From Flavobacterium caseinilyticum (lineage in GTDB: Bacteria > Bacteroidota > Bacteroidia > Flavobacteriales > Flavobacteriaceae): a stretch of 64,000 bases of DNA. Shown here in pieces: positions 18,482 to 27,182 of this stretch. A program made the translations under genes and the position numbers. Under the pieces are notes generated by a model that was given only the letters and a program-made list of their open reading frames with translations, searched no databases and was not told where the DNA came from. How positions within the stretch are numbered: position 1 is the first letter of the stretch; every line of letters begins with the position of its first letter. The DNA lies in NCBI RefSeq assembly GCF_004349085.1, contig NZ_SMFM01000002.1, forward strand, positions 62,001 to 126,000, read 5' to 3'.

Positions 18482-19165
18482 ATGAATTTATACTTCATTT
18501 TAGAGGGTGAAAAAACCGAAATTCTACTTTATCCAAAATGGATAAGCTATGTTTTACCTGATTATTCTCAAGTTGATTTTGAAAATCAAGTTATTAAAAA
18601 TAATTTTTATATATTTTCTGGTGGAGGTATCCCATCTATATATAATCATACTGTAAATGCAATTAAAAACATAAATGACAATCCTGTATTTGATAGATTA
18701 ATAGTTTGCTTAGATGGGGAAGAAATAGGTATTGAGGGAAGAATTAAAGAAATAAAAGATTACATTGAAAAATCTAAAGTAATATTAAATGAAAATTGTA
18801 AATTAGATTTTGTTGTTCAAAATGTTTGTGTAGAGACCTGGTTTTTAGGTAATAGAAAAATAGTTAAGAAAAACCCTGATGGCACTCTTCTAAAAGAATT
18901 TAAAATATTCTATGATGTTAGTACAAACGATCCAGAAGAACTTGATTTAATGAAAGGATTTAGAAATAAAGCACATTTTCATTATTCGTATTTTAGAGAA
19001 ATTTTGAAAGAACATTATAATTTAGTTTATAAAAAATCACAACCAAAAGTTGTTCTAGAGAAAACTTTTTTTGATGAATTAGAAATTAGAATAACTGAAA
19101 CAAATCATCTTTCTTCTTTTAAACAACTAATTACTTTACTTTACCAAATCAAATCTGAAAAATAA
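18482..19165 (+). CDS. TOPRIM-like protein (DUF4276/RloB-like) paired with the ATPase
   Basis: The 227 residues start with the pattern MNLYFILEGEKTEILLYPKW, which matches the hydrophobic-strand then EGxxTE signature of small TOPRIM-type proteins (DUF4276 or RloB-like). An acidic pair follows 70 residues later in RLIVCLDGEEIG (Asp78, Glu80). Glu8, Asp78 and Glu80 would form a TOPRIM-like metal site. The segment VCVETWFLGNRKIV resembles the conserved W-F stretch of RloB/DUF4276 proteins. The ATG lies 3 bp after the ATPase stop, so the two are almost surely co-translated. Nuclease activity is an inference from the motif spacing; no experiment or search supports it here. Confidence 0.65.
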   Translation: MNLYFILEGEKTEILLYPKWISYVLPDYSQVDFENQVIKNNFYIFSGGGIPSIYNHTVNAIKNINDNPVFDRLIVCLDGEEIGIEGRIKEIKDYIEKSKVILNENCKLDFVVQNVCVETWFLGNRKIVKKNPDGTLLKEFKIFYDVSTNDPEELDLMKGFRNKAHFHYSYFREILKEHYNLVYKKSQPKVVLEKTFFDELEIRITETNHLSSFKQLITLLYQIKSEK

Positions 19166-19289
19166 CGATATACTATCCTTCTAGTGACCAACAAAAGGCA
19201 ATAAGAGATCATGATATAAATTTAATAGGCCTTCTTCAGACTCATGCGCTAGCAAATTAAATTATCAAACAATACTAAAAAACAAAAAT

Positions 19290-19324
19290 AAGCTACTGAC
19301 TTAAAAGGATGTAGCTTTTTTTAT
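19290..19324 (+). terminator. Intrinsic terminator downstream of the ATPase cassette
   Basis: AAGCTAC (19290-19296) pairs with GTAGCTT (19311-19317), followed by seven T. It is the first hairpin with a T-run after the TOPRIM-like gene. Confidence 0.7.
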
Positions 19325-19352
19325 ACCTTGGCTCTATCAAAACCAAAAAACG

Positions 19353-19545
19353 ATGAACGAAACAGAGCAAGTCTCACCAGAGCAGAAACAAACCAAGTTC
19401 AGTATCAAAAATATTTTTCTTCCTGATCACTAAAAATTACGATGGCTTTCGCCGAGTCAATATTTATTTGATGCGGTCGTTCTTCGGGGTAATGTTTGAT
19501 TTTGTTGCCGCTACTTCTTGGTTGCAACAATTTTTCCTTAGTTAA
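19353..19545 (+). pseudogene. Truncated, frameshifted copy of a flavobacterial membrane-protein gene
   Basis: An ATG at 19353 opens MNETEQVSPEQKQTKFSIK followed by NIFLPDH and then a stop. One extra T at 19431 causes this stop: removing it restores KNYDGFRRVNIYLMRSFFG followed by VMFDFVAATSW, after which the copy diverges and ends at 19545. The same gene is present in another decayed copy at 20614-21099, whose 3' half is also preserved. The two copies bracket the fasciclin gene. The intact relative is a small membrane protein of unknown function that I recognise only by its general pattern. Confidence 0.65.
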
Positions 19546-19834
19546 CTTTCAATGCATGACCTTAAATTCCTTTGTTGGTTTGTGCATCAATAAATTCTTA
19601 AAATTAATGTTTAACTACTAAATTTATTATTTTTATTACAATATTTTTGTAAAGCGCCAGAAAACCGCACTATTTTTTTCAATAAAAAAAAGCATTTTTA
19701 TGTCGTAACTATCACATAGTCAATCAATTGTTAAATTACAGTTAAACAATTCTACTGTCAATTATATTTGTTTAACTTTATATTATAACAATTAAACAAA
19801 AAAAACAATTTCATTAATTTAAAAAAAAACAACC
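19546..19834. other. AT-rich region upstream of the fasciclin gene
   Basis: No gene was seen. TATATTTG at 19763-19770 fits the -7 consensus and gives a 5' untranslated region of roughly 60 bases for the gene at 19835. The region also holds several GTTAAA/TTTAAC direct and inverted motifs, too short to classify. Confidence 0.4.
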
Positions 19835-20461
19835 ATGAAAACAAATTATTTTAAATTATTCCGTACGCTAAAAGCATTCCTTTTGATTGCTGCAGTATCA
19901 ATTTTAACCATTTCTTGTGATAATGAGGAAACTGAAGGAATGGATGTGATGAATTCCTCTAAAAATTTAACCGGCGAAAGCTTTAAATCTACAAACAGTG
20001 CGCCTAAACCAGGTGACACGCCTATTGCAGGGATTGCTATAAATGCCGGATTCAATGAACTTGTAGGAGCTCTAGTTTACGTTGATAATGAATTAAATGC
20101 TGGTTTGGTAAACCTTTTTTTAAATGGAAAAGATCAATACACTGTATTTGCTCCGACAGATGCCGCATTTAAAAATCTTTACGCTGCTTTGGGAGTGAAT
20201 AAAATCACCGATCTTCCTGCACCATTGGTATTGGATGTGTTAAAATATCATGTTGTAGAGGGCCGTCGTGCCGCCAATAGCGTGGTTCCTAAAAACGGTT
20301 CCCGAGAAATTACAACCTTACTCGGATCTACTTTCTCAGTTAATAGTAATGGAATAATCACTGCTGTAGGTAATACTGCAGGTATAGCAGCAGCGAACAT
20401 TTCGGCTTCAAACGGAATCATTCATGTAGTGAATGCGGTGTTATTACCAATTAATCCATAA
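19835..20461 (+). CDS. Fasciclin (FAS1) domain lipoprotein
   Basis: This is a 208-residue envelope lipoprotein. The N-terminus has a hydrophobic segment ending in the lipobox-like LTISC, so Cys28 should be lipidated. After a short linker, one FAS1 domain fills about residues 65-207. It contains the H1 motif DQYTVFAPTDAAFKNL, the middle YHVVEGRRAANSVV and the H2-like end NGIIHVVNAVLLP. FAS1 domains mediate adhesion or surface interactions in other organisms; a substrate cannot be named. It stands alone between two decayed copies of another gene and is closed by its own hairpin. Confidence 0.9.
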   Translation: MKTNYFKLFRTLKAFLLIAAVSILTISCDNEETEGMDVMNSSKNLTGESFKSTNSAPKPGDTPIAGIAINAGFNELVGALVYVDNELNAGLVNLFLNGKDQYTVFAPTDAAFKNLYAALGVNKITDLPAPLVLDVLKYHVVEGRRAANSVVPKNGSREITTLLGSTFSVNSNGIITAVGNTAGIAAANISASNGIIHVVNAVLLPINP

Positions 20462-20508
20462 AACTTAGTTTGTAATGAAGGTCTTGTCATTTTCGATTGA
20501 TTTATAGA

Positions 20509-20540
20509 ATGCTGTTCCAAAAGAGCAGCATTTTTTTTTA
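20509..20540 (+). terminator. Intrinsic terminator of the fasciclin gene
   Basis: ATGCTGTTC pairs with GAGCAGCAT (one G-T wobble) around a short A-rich loop, then a run of nine T, about 50 bp after the stop. Confidence 0.8.
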
Positions 20541-20613
20541 TCTTAGTTTTAAAAATAGCCCAAAATGGACCTCTAGAATTGGACTTTTTCTATTAACCGA
20601 GACACAAAAAACT

Positions 20614-21099
20614 ATGAATATAAAAGAGTAGCTGCGTTAACAGTTGAGTAAATCAAAATTTATTTTCAAAAACATTTTCGTTCCTGACTGCAAACATTCG
20701 TGCTGAGTTTGCTAAATTAATATTTATATAATACGATAATTTATTTCTTAAATGTTCGTTTTTGTTGCAACTAATTCATGGCACATCATTCATACCCATG
20801 GTAGCGTTTGGAATCGTTTAAGGACTACTGATTGGTGCAGTTAGATCCTGCACTAAATACTTGTTTTTCAAAGGGTTTTAAATTCGCTGCCCGTATAACC
20901 CATTATGCTTTTTAAAAGAAACTTAGGATTATAGTTGTGGTCTGTATTTTATTGCCCCGCAGGAAGTTTAAAATCTGTACTAACCCCAAAAATGGCTTAC
21001 ATATTTCCGGCAACTATCATTCTAATACTCTCAATGTCTTGGAAATATTTTTTTGAAAAATACTTTTTTACAGAGAAGAAAAGAAGTGCTGGTTATTAA
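20614..21099 (+). pseudogene. Heavily degraded paralogue of the 19353 pseudogene
   Basis: An ATG at 20614 in the same context as the copy at 19353 is followed by several stops and shifts. SKFIFKNIFVPD aligns with TKFSIKNIFLPD of copy 1. DNA near 20726-20790 matches copy 1 closely (AATATTTAT..., TTTTTGTTGCAACTAATTCATGG). The 3' part, absent from copy 1, still reads PIMLFKRNLGL, stop, LWSVFYCPAG, then MAYIFPATIILILSMSWKY ending in a TAA at 21097. It suggests a membrane protein of about 160 residues with several hydrophobic spans. The gene is dead; a function is not known. Confidence 0.6.
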
Positions 21100-21170
21100 T
21101 TTAGAATTAGTTTCCTTAGAAAAATCAATTGGAATACTTTGTAGTGTAACAATTCAATGCACATCATAAA

Positions 21171-21206
21171 AAAACGGCTAAAAAATATTTTTTTAACCGT
21201 TTTGTT
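21171..21206. terminator. Hairpin terminator of the SYLF gene (both strands possible)
   Basis: AAAACGG (21171-21177) pairs with CCGTTTT (21197-21203), with an inner A/T stem, just downstream of the SYLF stop on the minus strand. T-runs exist on both strands. Confidence 0.7.
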
Positions 21207-21211
21207 TTTCA

Positions 21212-21751
21212 TTAAAATCTATTAAACTTGAACTTCTGTCCGCCAATAGCTGCCTCGTACATGAGACCACCCTTTAGCATGGTGAATACCATAACACCAT
21301 CCGTGTACTTTACATTTGCTGAGGCGCCAGCGGTTACAGCTACTGCGGAGGCTTGTGCAGAAAATTCAAATCGACTTTCTTTAAACCGGTCCAAATCCTT
21401 TTTTGATTCAAAAAATATTACCTCGCGATAGACTTGCGCACCAGCCTGAAATCCTATGCTTACTTGCGTCAACTTTGCCATTCCGACTACCTTGTATTTT
21501 TCATAGACAGTCCCATTGCCAGCTGCACCTCCAATACCAAATCCTCCTTTGCCAACATTGGGAAAGATGACATAGCCATAGGCGTTTTCAAAAAGCTCTT
21601 TCATGAGAGCATCTTTTTCAATAAACTCAGCCTTTGCTAAATTGCTATCAGCAATAATTTTATTCTTTTTAGCTTTCGATTGACCAAATACAGGCGATAT
21701 ACACAGTAAACCAACCAATCCGATCATGCAAATAATCCTTAATTTTTTCAT
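21212..21751 (-). CDS. SYLF/YSC84-type lipid-binding domain protein
   Basis: This is a 179-residue secreted protein. The signal peptide is MKKLRIICMIGLVGLLCIS followed by PVFGQ. The remainder is a SYLF domain with FENAYGYVIFPNVGKGGFGI, a Gly-rich turn GGAAGNGTVYEKYK, VSIGFQAGAQVYREVIFF and the terminal MLKGGLMYEAAIGGQKF. SYLF domains bind lipids, and in bacteria they are secreted or outer-membrane-associated proteins of unclear role. A minus-strand -7 box TATCTTTG is present at 21790-21797, with a TTG 23 bp further out. Confidence 0.88.
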   Translation of the reverse strand: MKKLRIICMIGLVGLLCISPVFGQSKAKKNKIIADSNLAKAEFIEKDALMKELFENAYGYVIFPNVGKGGFGIGGAAGNGTVYEKYKVVGMAKLTQVSIGFQAGAQVYREVIFFESKKDLDRFKESRFEFSAQASAVAVTAGASANVKYTDGVMVFTMLKGGLMYEAAIGGQKFKFNRF

Positions 21752-21961
21752 AACCTATATTTATTAAATTATTTTAAAATTTCTTTATCCAAAGATAAAA
21801 AAAATTCCTTACTTAATAATCAAATATACTGATTATCAAACATATGAAAAACACCAACGTATGTATACAGCAATTATTTGACACAAAAAATGAAGTGATC
21901 ACTGTCTTTTTTCTACCTTTGAAAGACATAAAGTAATAATCTTAGAATACACGAATAATCC

Positions 21962-22471
21962 ATGATTACAAAAGCAACTATAGAAAATATTTCGCATTTA
22001 AATAAATTAATCAATTCAGCATACCGTGGGGAATCGTCTAAAAAAGGATGGACTACTGAAGCTAACATTTTAGAAGGACTCAGAACTACCGAGGAGGAAC
22101 TGGCAGAAACGATTCAAGACCCAAAAAACACCATTCTGAAATTTACGGAAAACAACCAGATTATAGGCTGTGTATTGTTGGCTGAAAAAGAGCAGCAATT
22201 GTATTTAGGTATGCTGACCGTTTCACCGGAATTACAAAACAGTGGCGTTGGAAAAAAATTACTGCGACAGGCAGAAATTCATGCTTTGGAATTAGGATTG
22301 CCAAAAATTGTAATGACTGTAATATCTGTGCGGGACGAATTAATTGCTTGGTACAAACGCAACGGTTATGAGGATACCGGAGCAAGAGAGCCCTTTCCGG
22401 CAAGCGATGTTCATATTCCAATTTCGGAAGAGCCCTTGGAATTTATTGTTTTGGAAAAAAAAATTAGATAA
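21962..22471 (+). CDS. GNAT-family N-acetyltransferase
   Basis: This 169-residue cytoplasmic protein has the GNAT fold. The acetyl-CoA-binding motif A is LGMLTVSPELQNSGVGKKLL near 82-101, with the R/QxxGxG/A-type loop present as QNSGVGKK. The C-terminal motif B reads LIAWYKRNGYEDTGAREPF, where the Tyr and Gly are typical. The substrate is not deducible. Upstream TACCTTTG at 21914-21921 fits the -7 consensus, with TTG at 21888-21890 (23-bp spacing). It is monocistronic. Confidence 0.88.
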   Translation: MITKATIENISHLNKLINSAYRGESSKKGWTTEANILEGLRTTEEELAETIQDPKNTILKFTENNQIIGCVLLAEKEQQLYLGMLTVSPELQNSGVGKKLLRQAEIHALELGLPKIVMTVISVRDELIAWYKRNGYEDTGAREPFPASDVHIPISEEPLEFIVLEKKIR

Positions 22472-22512
22472 GTTTTATTGCTTAATTGTAAGCTAAATAT
22501 ACGTATTAATTC

Positions 22513-22538
22513 CTTGATTTCAATTCAAGTTTTTTTTA
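22513..22538 (+). terminator. Weak terminator after the GNAT gene
   Basis: A short stem CTTGA (22513-22517) with TCAAG (22525-22529) is followed by eight T. The stem is only 5 bp, so this is tentative. Confidence 0.4.
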
Positions 22539-22823
22539 ACGCTTAGATTGATAGATTTTATATGTTTTCTGAAAACCCTTCACTTTAAAATAGTAAATAA
22601 TAGCTTTGTAGAGCCAAGAATTGGGCTATCCTTATCTTTTTTTCTATGTTTCTTTTTGTTTATTTTTTGTCCTTTTTTGGGAATTCTGGATTTTTAATAA
22701 TTACAGCCAACAGTATTTATTTAAATAAAATTAACTAACTTTAATAGTTGATTTTTATTAACGCACAAAAGAATAAGAAACGATACAATTGACTAAATAC
22801 TATCAATCTTAAATCGAATTAAA
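22539..22823. other. Gene-free AT-rich gap
   Basis: No open frame or repeat was recognised. TAGCTTTG at 22601-22608 fits the -7 consensus but lies over 200 bp before the next ATG and lacks a TTG partner. Confidence 0.3.
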
Positions 22824-23327
22824 ATGGCAACCACTTCCAAAACACTTGTTGTAAAAGATTTCCAAGAAAAATCAATTCTGGTTTCGAGAACATTTTCTGC
22901 CCCGCTTGTAAAAGCTTGGCGAGCGTACACGGAAAGTGGACTACTTGAATTATGGTGGGCACCAAAACCTTGGAAAGCCGAAACCAAAACGATGCATTTT
23001 ACGGTTGGCGGTTATTGGCTTTACGCGATGGTGGGTCCTGAAAATGAAAAACATTGGGGACGAATGGACTACACAGCCATAACGCCACATTTAAGTTTTG
23101 AAATTAAGGACAGTTTTTGTGATGAAGAGGGAACTGTAAATAGTTCGCTACCAGTTTCTGAAGGAATTATTGTTTTTACAACAACTGAATCGGGGACTTT
23201 AGTAGAATTCAAGATGTTTTATTCCAATGAAAAAGAGATTGAAACCATGATTGAAATGGGCTTTGAACAAGGCATTACCGCATGTTTGGAACAATTGGAA
23301 ATGTTATTTGAAGAGAAGAAGATCTAG
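22824..23327 (+). CDS. SRPBCC / AHSA1-like domain protein
   Basis: The 167 residues form a single START-like hydrophobic-pocket domain of the activator-of-Hsp90 homologue (AHSA1) type. Typical landmarks are VSRTFSAPLVKAWRAYTE, then LLELWWAPKPWKAETK, GGYWLYAMVGPENEKHWGR, and the C-terminal helix EMGFEQGITACLEQLEML. Such bacterial proteins bind small ligands, and their roles are mostly unknown. It is followed by a REP-like palindrome instead of a standard terminator. Confidence 0.88.
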   Translation: MATTSKTLVVKDFQEKSILVSRTFSAPLVKAWRAYTESGLLELWWAPKPWKAETKTMHFTVGGYWLYAMVGPENEKHWGRMDYTAITPHLSFEIKDSFCDEEGTVNSSLPVSEGIIVFTTTESGTLVEFKMFYSNEKEIETMIEMGFEQGITACLEQLEMLFEEKKI

Positions 23328-23352
23328 CGATAAGCAAAAGATCGTTTAATCT

Positions 23353-23426
23353 TCGGGCAGCTCGCGTAAGGGATTGCGGCGGTATCCCACGCTTTTTAGC
23401 GTGGATAAAGACAAAAGCCCGACCCC
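23353..23426. repeat. REP-like intergenic element, copy A
   Basis: This is a GC-rich island in AT-rich DNA: GGGCAGCTCGCG, then GGGATTGCGGCGG, a hairpin (ATCCCACGC at 23384-23392 with GCGTGGAT at 23399-23406), and AAAGCCCGACCCC. The plan of conserved flanks around a variable hairpin is shared with elements at 29535-29669 and 59557-59636, though the flanks here are a different subtype. Confidence 0.6.
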
Positions 23427-23718
23427 AAAGCTGCAGATACGGGAATGGAAAAGGGAATTTTCTGTTTTGGGGTTACGCCCAAAATTCCATGCTCAAAATT
23501 TATTTTACTGCTAATTTCGCTCCAACTTTCTAAAAACACAAAACACTGTATTTCAATTAATTAAGCGCATATTAATGATTTTATTTGTTGATTTAAGTTT
23601 TATTTTTATGTATATTTACTTAAACTATTGAATAGATTTCCGCCCCTTTAAATCTTACCATTTTCTTGTTCAGCCTACTTCCAAATTTTAAAAATATAAA
23701 TTTTAAAAACGAAGCATC

Positions 23719-25713
23719 ATGGCAAAAAATTACAAAAAAGGTATATTGCTTGTGTTAACCATAGCAATGTTACTAACTGCAATCGCAGACGTTCAATGTC
23801 AGGCACTCTTGAGCCCTTCTTCACAACGGAAATTCGTAAATCCCTTACCGATTCCATCAGTTATCCAGCCCACGACTCCAAACGGAACTCATTACGAAGT
23901 GAGCATGACCCAGTTTACGCAGGATTTGGGTTTGAAAGATGGTTTTGGAAATCCAATTTTGACAACGGTGTGGGGTTACAATGGCAGTTATCCGGGCCCG
24001 ACCTTTGAAGCAAGAAGAAATGTACCCATCACGGTAAGATGGAAAAATGAATTGCGAAATGGAAGCGATTTTCTGCCGCATTTGTTACCTTTAGACACCA
24101 CTATCCATTGGGCTATGCCAGAAAGTTGGCCGTACAGCGGGGTACCGCTGGTTACACACCTGCATGGAGGACATGTTGAATCTGCCAGCGATGGAAATCC
24201 TGATGCTTGGTTTACTCCCGGCTTTAGCCAAAAGGGTTCCTATTGGTCTCAACAAATTTACCATTATCCCAATGACCAAGAGCCGGCAACAATATGGTAT
24301 CACGATCATGCTATAGGAATTACGCGATTAAACGTCTATGCCGGACTTGCGGGTTATTATATACTGCGCGACGACTGGGAAGATAACCTGAACCTGCCAT
24401 CGGGCAATTATGAGATTCCAATCGCCATACAAGACCGAATGTTTACTGACGACGGACAATTGTATTATCCTTCGATGCCTGAAAAAGCTGGACAACCTAA
24501 CCCGAACGTATTGCCCGAAATGTTTGGGGATTTTATTCTTGTAAATGGAAAAACCTGGCCGGTATTAAACGTAGAACCCCGTAAATACCGATTTCGTTTT
24601 TTGAATGGCTCCGACTCTCGTTTTTATAAACTATTTTTTGGGAATTCAATACCATTTGTTCAAATTGGCACCGACGGCGGTTTCCTGAATACTCCTGTTA
24701 TATTAAGCCAGATGACACTTGGTCCGGGAGAACGTAAAGATGTGATTGTTGATTTTTCGAATCCTGCACTTTCAGGCCAAACCATCATCCTGCAAAATAA
24801 TGCGCGTTCTCCTTTCCCAATGGGAGAAACTGTTAACCCACAAACTGCAGGACAAATAATGGCGTTTCGCGTTACTGTTCCGCTTAACGGAATTGATAAT
24901 AGTGTAATTCCGATGCAATTGAGACCTGCTCCCATTGCGCTTCTTGGAACACCTGAAAAAACGCGTCAGCTGCTTTTGATTGAAACTGAGGATGAGTTTG
25001 GACGTTTAAAACCGCAATTAGGAACGTCTGCCCTAGGTCCATTAAACTGGTATGATCCAATTACAGAAAACCCTATGCTTGATGCCGTTGAAGAATGGGA
25101 AGTCATCAACTATACCGAAGATGCACATCCGATTCATCTGCATTTGGTAAACTTCCAGATAGTAAACCGACAAAAATTCAACACATCGCGTTATGTTGTG
25201 GGTAACCCTAATTCACTGCAATTGCTCGGGCAACCCAAACCTCCGACAATGGATGAAAGCGGATGGAAAGATACTGCTATAATGTATCCCGGAGAGGTGA
25301 CTCGCATAAGAGCAAAATTTGATACCGAGGGTTTGTATGCGTGGCACTGTCATATCCTTTCACACGAAGATCATGAAATGATGCGCCCTTTCTATGTGGG
25401 TACAATGCCGTCTAATCTTGTAACGCATAAGAATAATGGAACATTTGATGCCAATATTGCTCCCAATCCGTTCAGTAATCAGACTATTGTAAAAATGGAA
25501 GCAGGCATAAGCGGAAATTATAAAGTCGAGATTTATGACATCTTAGGGCAGCATATTTCAACGATTGCCGATGCACATTATGAAAAAGGAAATCATGATT
25601 TATCATGGAATGGAACAGGAATGGAAAACAATAAGGTAGGAAACGGAATTTACTTTTTGCTCATAAAGGGAGTTGATGGCAATCGTACTTATAAAATTCT
25701 TTTGGAACGCTAG
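23719..25713 (+). CDS. Secreted multicopper oxidase with T9SS sorting domain
   Basis: The 664-residue exported enzyme resembles CotA/bilirubin-oxidase-type multicopper oxidases. A signal peptide occupies about residues 1-29. The copper ligand motifs are THLHGGH (146-152), WYHDHAIG (193-200), HPIHLHLVNF (470-479) and WHCHILSHEDHEMM (542-555). Cys544 should be the type 1 Cu ligand and Met554 the axial one. From about 577 to 664 a separate domain begins with APNPFSNQTIVKME and ends in NGIYFLLIKGVDGNRTYKI followed by LLER. This is a type A T9SS C-terminal domain, so the protein should be carried across the outer membrane and released or anchored. The substrate (phenolics, bilirubin, metals) is unknown. 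Confidence 0.93.
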   Translation: MAKNYKKGILLVLTIAMLLTAIADVQCQALLSPSSQRKFVNPLPIPSVIQPTTPNGTHYEVSMTQFTQDLGLKDGFGNPILTTVWGYNGSYPGPTFEARRNVPITVRWKNELRNGSDFLPHLLPLDTTIHWAMPESWPYSGVPLVTHLHGGHVESASDGNPDAWFTPGFSQKGSYWSQQIYHYPNDQEPATIWYHDHAIGITRLNVYAGLAGYYILRDDWEDNLNLPSGNYEIPIAIQDRMFTDDGQLYYPSMPEKAGQPNPNVLPEMFGDFILVNGKTWPVLNVEPRKYRFRFLNGSDSRFYKLFFGNSIPFVQIGTDGGFLNTPVILSQMTLGPGERKDVIVDFSNPALSGQTIILQNNARSPFPMGETVNPQTAGQIMAFRVTVPLNGIDNSVIPMQLRPAPIALLGTPEKTRQLLLIETEDEFGRLKPQLGTSALGPLNWYDPITENPMLDAVEEWEVINYTEDAHPIHLHLVNFQIVNRQKFNTSRYVVGNPNSLQLLGQPKPPTMDESGWKDTAIMYPGEVTRIRAKFDTEGLYAWHCHILSHEDHEMMRPFYVGTMPSNLVTHKNNGTFDANIAPNPFSNQTIVKMEAGISGNYKVEIYDILGQHISTIADAHYEKGNHDLSWNGTGMENNKVGNGIYFLLIKGVDGNRTYKILLER

Positions 25714-25738
25714 TTCAAAGAAGTTACATGTTTTGTTA

Positions 25739-25777
25739 AAATGCTCCGTCGTTGCATCAGCGGAGCATTTTTTTTGT
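25739..25777 (+). terminator. Intrinsic terminator of the multicopper oxidase gene
   Basis: AATGCTCCG (25740-25748) pairs perfectly with CGGAGCATT (25761-25769) and runs into eight or more T. Confidence 0.85.
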
Positions 25778-25917
25778 ACGAAATTCGACGTCTACTCTTT
25801 TTAATTTATTAAACCAATTCATCAAACGGTTGCGATTTTATTTGTTTTTTAAAATCTTATACTACGAGATCCGTTAATATAAACATCCATATCAGCGTTT
25901 ACGGGTAAAACAAAACC

Positions 25918-25925
25918 TATTTTTG
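25918..25925 (+). promoter_or_regulatory. Probable -7 box 4 bp before a GTG start
   Basis: TATTTTTG fits TAnnTTTG perfectly and ends 4 bp before the GTG of the flavoprotein gene. If used, transcription would begin at or next to the start codon, giving a leaderless mRNA. Confidence 0.45.
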
Positions 25926-25929
25926 TGGC

Positions 25930-27120
25930 GTGAAAAAATCAGTTTCAATTATTGGAGGAGGACCCGCAGCGCTCATACTTGCTGCATTATTGGATTGCAA
26001 TAAATTCAAGGTTACTGTTTACGAGAAAAACAAAACACTGGGAAGGAAATTTTTGGTGGCTGGAAAAGGAGGATTCAACCTCACCCATTCGGAACCTATT
26101 GGGGAGTTAATTGCGCGCTATACACCGCCTGATTTTCTGGAACAAGCATTGCTTGATTTTGATAACGAAGACTTTAGACATTGGATTGATTCAATCGGTA
26201 TTCCAACCTACATTGGTAGTAGCAAACGCGTATATCCCGAAAGTGGTATCAAACCTATTACTGTTCTAAACGCAATTCTAAATGTTCTGGATAAACAAGG
26301 CGTTGCGATTGAGTACCTACGCACTTGGACAGGTTGGATGAGCGACAATTCTCTTGTTTTCAATTCAAATACAATACTAAATTCCGACTATACCATTTTT
26401 GCCATGGGCGGCGGAAGCTGGAAAGTTACCGGTTCTGATGGTTCTTGGCTAGATTTATTTGAAAGGGAAAGTATTCCTATTGTTCCTTTTCAATCTTCAA
26501 ATTGTGCGTATCGTGTGAACTGGCCAGAAGATTTTATCTTGGAACATGAAGGCAGTCCTCTTAAAAATATTGCGATTAGCTGTTTGAATAAAAAACAAAA
26601 AGGCGAAGCGGTCATCACCCGCTTTGGATTAGAGGGAAATGCCATTTATGCGCTGAGTCCTCAAATTCGGCAGGAATTGGACAGCCAGCAAAAAGCGACA
26701 GTTTTCTTGGATATGAAACCAACCTTGCGTTATGATGATTTGCTTGATAAAATTAGAAAATCAACTTTCAAAAAGACAAGCGCGACGTTACAAAAAGAAG
26801 TTAAATTGAGTTCCGCACAGATTGGACTTTTGAAAAAATACCTTTCAAAAGAAACCTACCTGAATCCAGAATTATTAGCCCAAAACATAAAAAAACTACC
26901 TATTGAAATCACCGGCAGTGGCCTCGTGAACGATGCCATATCCACAACAGGCGGTGTTCAGCTGCATGCCGTAGATGAAAATTTCCAACTAAAAAATAAA
27001 AATCGTAATTATTGTATCGGTGAAATGCTGGACTGGGATGCGCCCACTGGTGGTTATTTGCTACAAGCGTGTTTTAGCATGGGGATGCATCTTGCACGTC
27101 ACCTGAATAAAGTTCCTTAA
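25930..27120 (+). CDS. HI0933/TIGR03862-type FAD-dependent flavoprotein
   Basis: This is a 396-residue NAD(P)/FAD-dependent oxidoreductase-like protein. The N-terminal dinucleotide-binding strand is SVSIIGGGPAALILAALL (GxGxxA-type). It is followed by the family motif KFLVAGKGGFNLTHSE, the middle AMGGGSWKVTGSDGSW, and the C-terminal FAD motif STTGGVQLHAV with GEMLDWDAPTGGYLLQACF. This order is that of the HI0933-like group; the substrate is not known. The start is a GTG at 25930 (MKKSVSIIGG), required by the family N-terminus. It is monocistronic. Confidence 0.88.
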   Translation: MKKSVSIIGGGPAALILAALLDCNKFKVTVYEKNKTLGRKFLVAGKGGFNLTHSEPIGELIARYTPPDFLEQALLDFDNEDFRHWIDSIGIPTYIGSSKRVYPESGIKPITVLNAILNVLDKQGVAIEYLRTWTGWMSDNSLVFNSNTILNSDYTIFAMGGGSWKVTGSDGSWLDLFERESIPIVPFQSSNCAYRVNWPEDFILEHEGSPLKNIAISCLNKKQKGEAVITRFGLEGNAIYALSPQIRQELDSQQKATVFLDMKPTLRYDDLLDKIRKSTFKKTSATLQKEVKLSSAQIGLLKKYLSKETYLNPELLAQNIKKLPIEITGSGLVNDAISTTGGVQLHAVDENFQLKNKNRNYCIGEMLDWDAPTGGYLLQACFSMGMHLARHLNKVP

Positions 27121-27182
27121 ATTATTTTACAATATTTTCCTCAACTAATAACAATTAAATCTCGCATCAACGTTTTTAAAAA

